From assembly GCA_039024315.1 (NCBI GenBank), contig JBCCQN010000004.1, forward strand, positions 62,001 through 126,000: 64,000 nucleotides of DNA, given 5' to 3'. The notes under the pieces were generated by a model. That model searched no databases, was not told where the DNA came from, and saw only the letters and a list, made by a program, of their open reading frames with translations. Every line of letters begins with the position of its first letter. Position 1 is the first letter of the stretch. Shown here piece after piece: positions 63,915 to 64,000 of the stretch. Position numbers and translations under genes: made by a program. The stretch is from JBCAWW01 sp039024315 (GTDB lineage Bacteria; Bacteroidota; Bacteroidia; J057).

Positions 63915-64000
63915 GGTAAGACTATACGGTCAGATCCTTCTGAACTCCGTCAGGACCGAAAGGTAGCAGCGGTAGGAAGTCGATCGACGCGATATGGTTC
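63915..64000 (+). ncRNA. ffs: Signal recognition particle (4.5S-type) RNA, 5' part
   Basis: The apical hairpin that binds Ffh is plain: GTCAGGACCGAAAGGTAGCAGC, interrupted here as GTCAGGACCG / AAAGGTAGCAGC (near 63949-63970), followed by GGTAGGAAG. This is the universally conserved SRP domain IV. The 5' end is estimated from the promoter and the 3' end is cut by the window edge, so the true length is not known. The RNA with Ffh targets membrane proteins to the translocon. Confidence 0.85.

Noticed and set aside
1..64000. CRISPR array
   Set aside because: No regularly spaced direct repeats with unique spacers were seen anywhere in the window; the GGAACAAT and GAACGCT repeats are irregular in spacing.

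Overview
The window looks like a chromosome segment of a Bacteroidota bacterium, most likely of the Saprospiraceae/Lewinella type. The reasons are promoters of the TTTG-N19-TAnnTTTG type (clearest before the SRP RNA at the right end), several secreted proteins with C-terminal type IX secretion sorting domains, TPR-LytS style histidine kinases paired with a LytTR regulator, a PorE-like OmpA protein, a DUF4301 protein and a Bacteroidota-type tyrosine integrase. The genus is inferred; no rRNA is present.

Region 1 (1 to about 18,040) reads as an integrated mobilizable or conjugative element. Its right end is at a tRNA-Ser(GGA) gene, next to the integrase. Going left from the tRNA are the integrase, a small HTH protein, a MobF relaxase-helicase with a coupling-type ATPase and a membrane protein (plus strand), then a second, divergent mobilization set of VirD4-like coupling protein, MobC and a His-triad relaxase (minus strand). 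Left of this is AT-rich cargo: a secreted three-repeat protein, unrecognised small proteins, and a two-gene unit made of a Dam-type adenine methylase and a protein fusing a PD-(D/E)XK nuclease-like domain to a DGQHR (DndB-like) domain. This pair is the best candidate for an undescribed restriction or anti-phage system. No T4SS channel genes and no second attachment site were found, so the element probably continues left of base 1.

Region 2 (18,180-39,270) is chromosomal. It holds a LytTR response regulator with two tandem TPR histidine kinases, a lamin-tail-like secreted protein, tyrS, a TPR protein, purM, a PorE-like OmpA protein, an MlaE permease, an MscS channel, an ECF sigma factor with a probable membrane partner, thiol peroxidase, a BatA-like VWA protein, an aldo/keto reductase and a 2-keto-4-pentenoate hydratase family enzyme.

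Region 3 (39,440-64,000) starts with a three-gene operon for surface proteins. Next come a sodium/solute symporter, a DUF4301 protein, a T9SS-sorted protein, an unknown two-gene unit behind repeated GGAACAAT boxes, comF, a Glu/Leu-type dehydrogenase, a NhaD-like antiporter with a His-rich leader, a large AsmA-like protein, two distantly similar helical proteins of unknown function, gyrB, and the 5' part of the SRP RNA.

A short dispersed motif (a small G/C hairpin followed by GAACGCTTATC or a close variant) recurs throughout regions 2 and 3, in spacers and inside genes, and was not seen in the mobile element.
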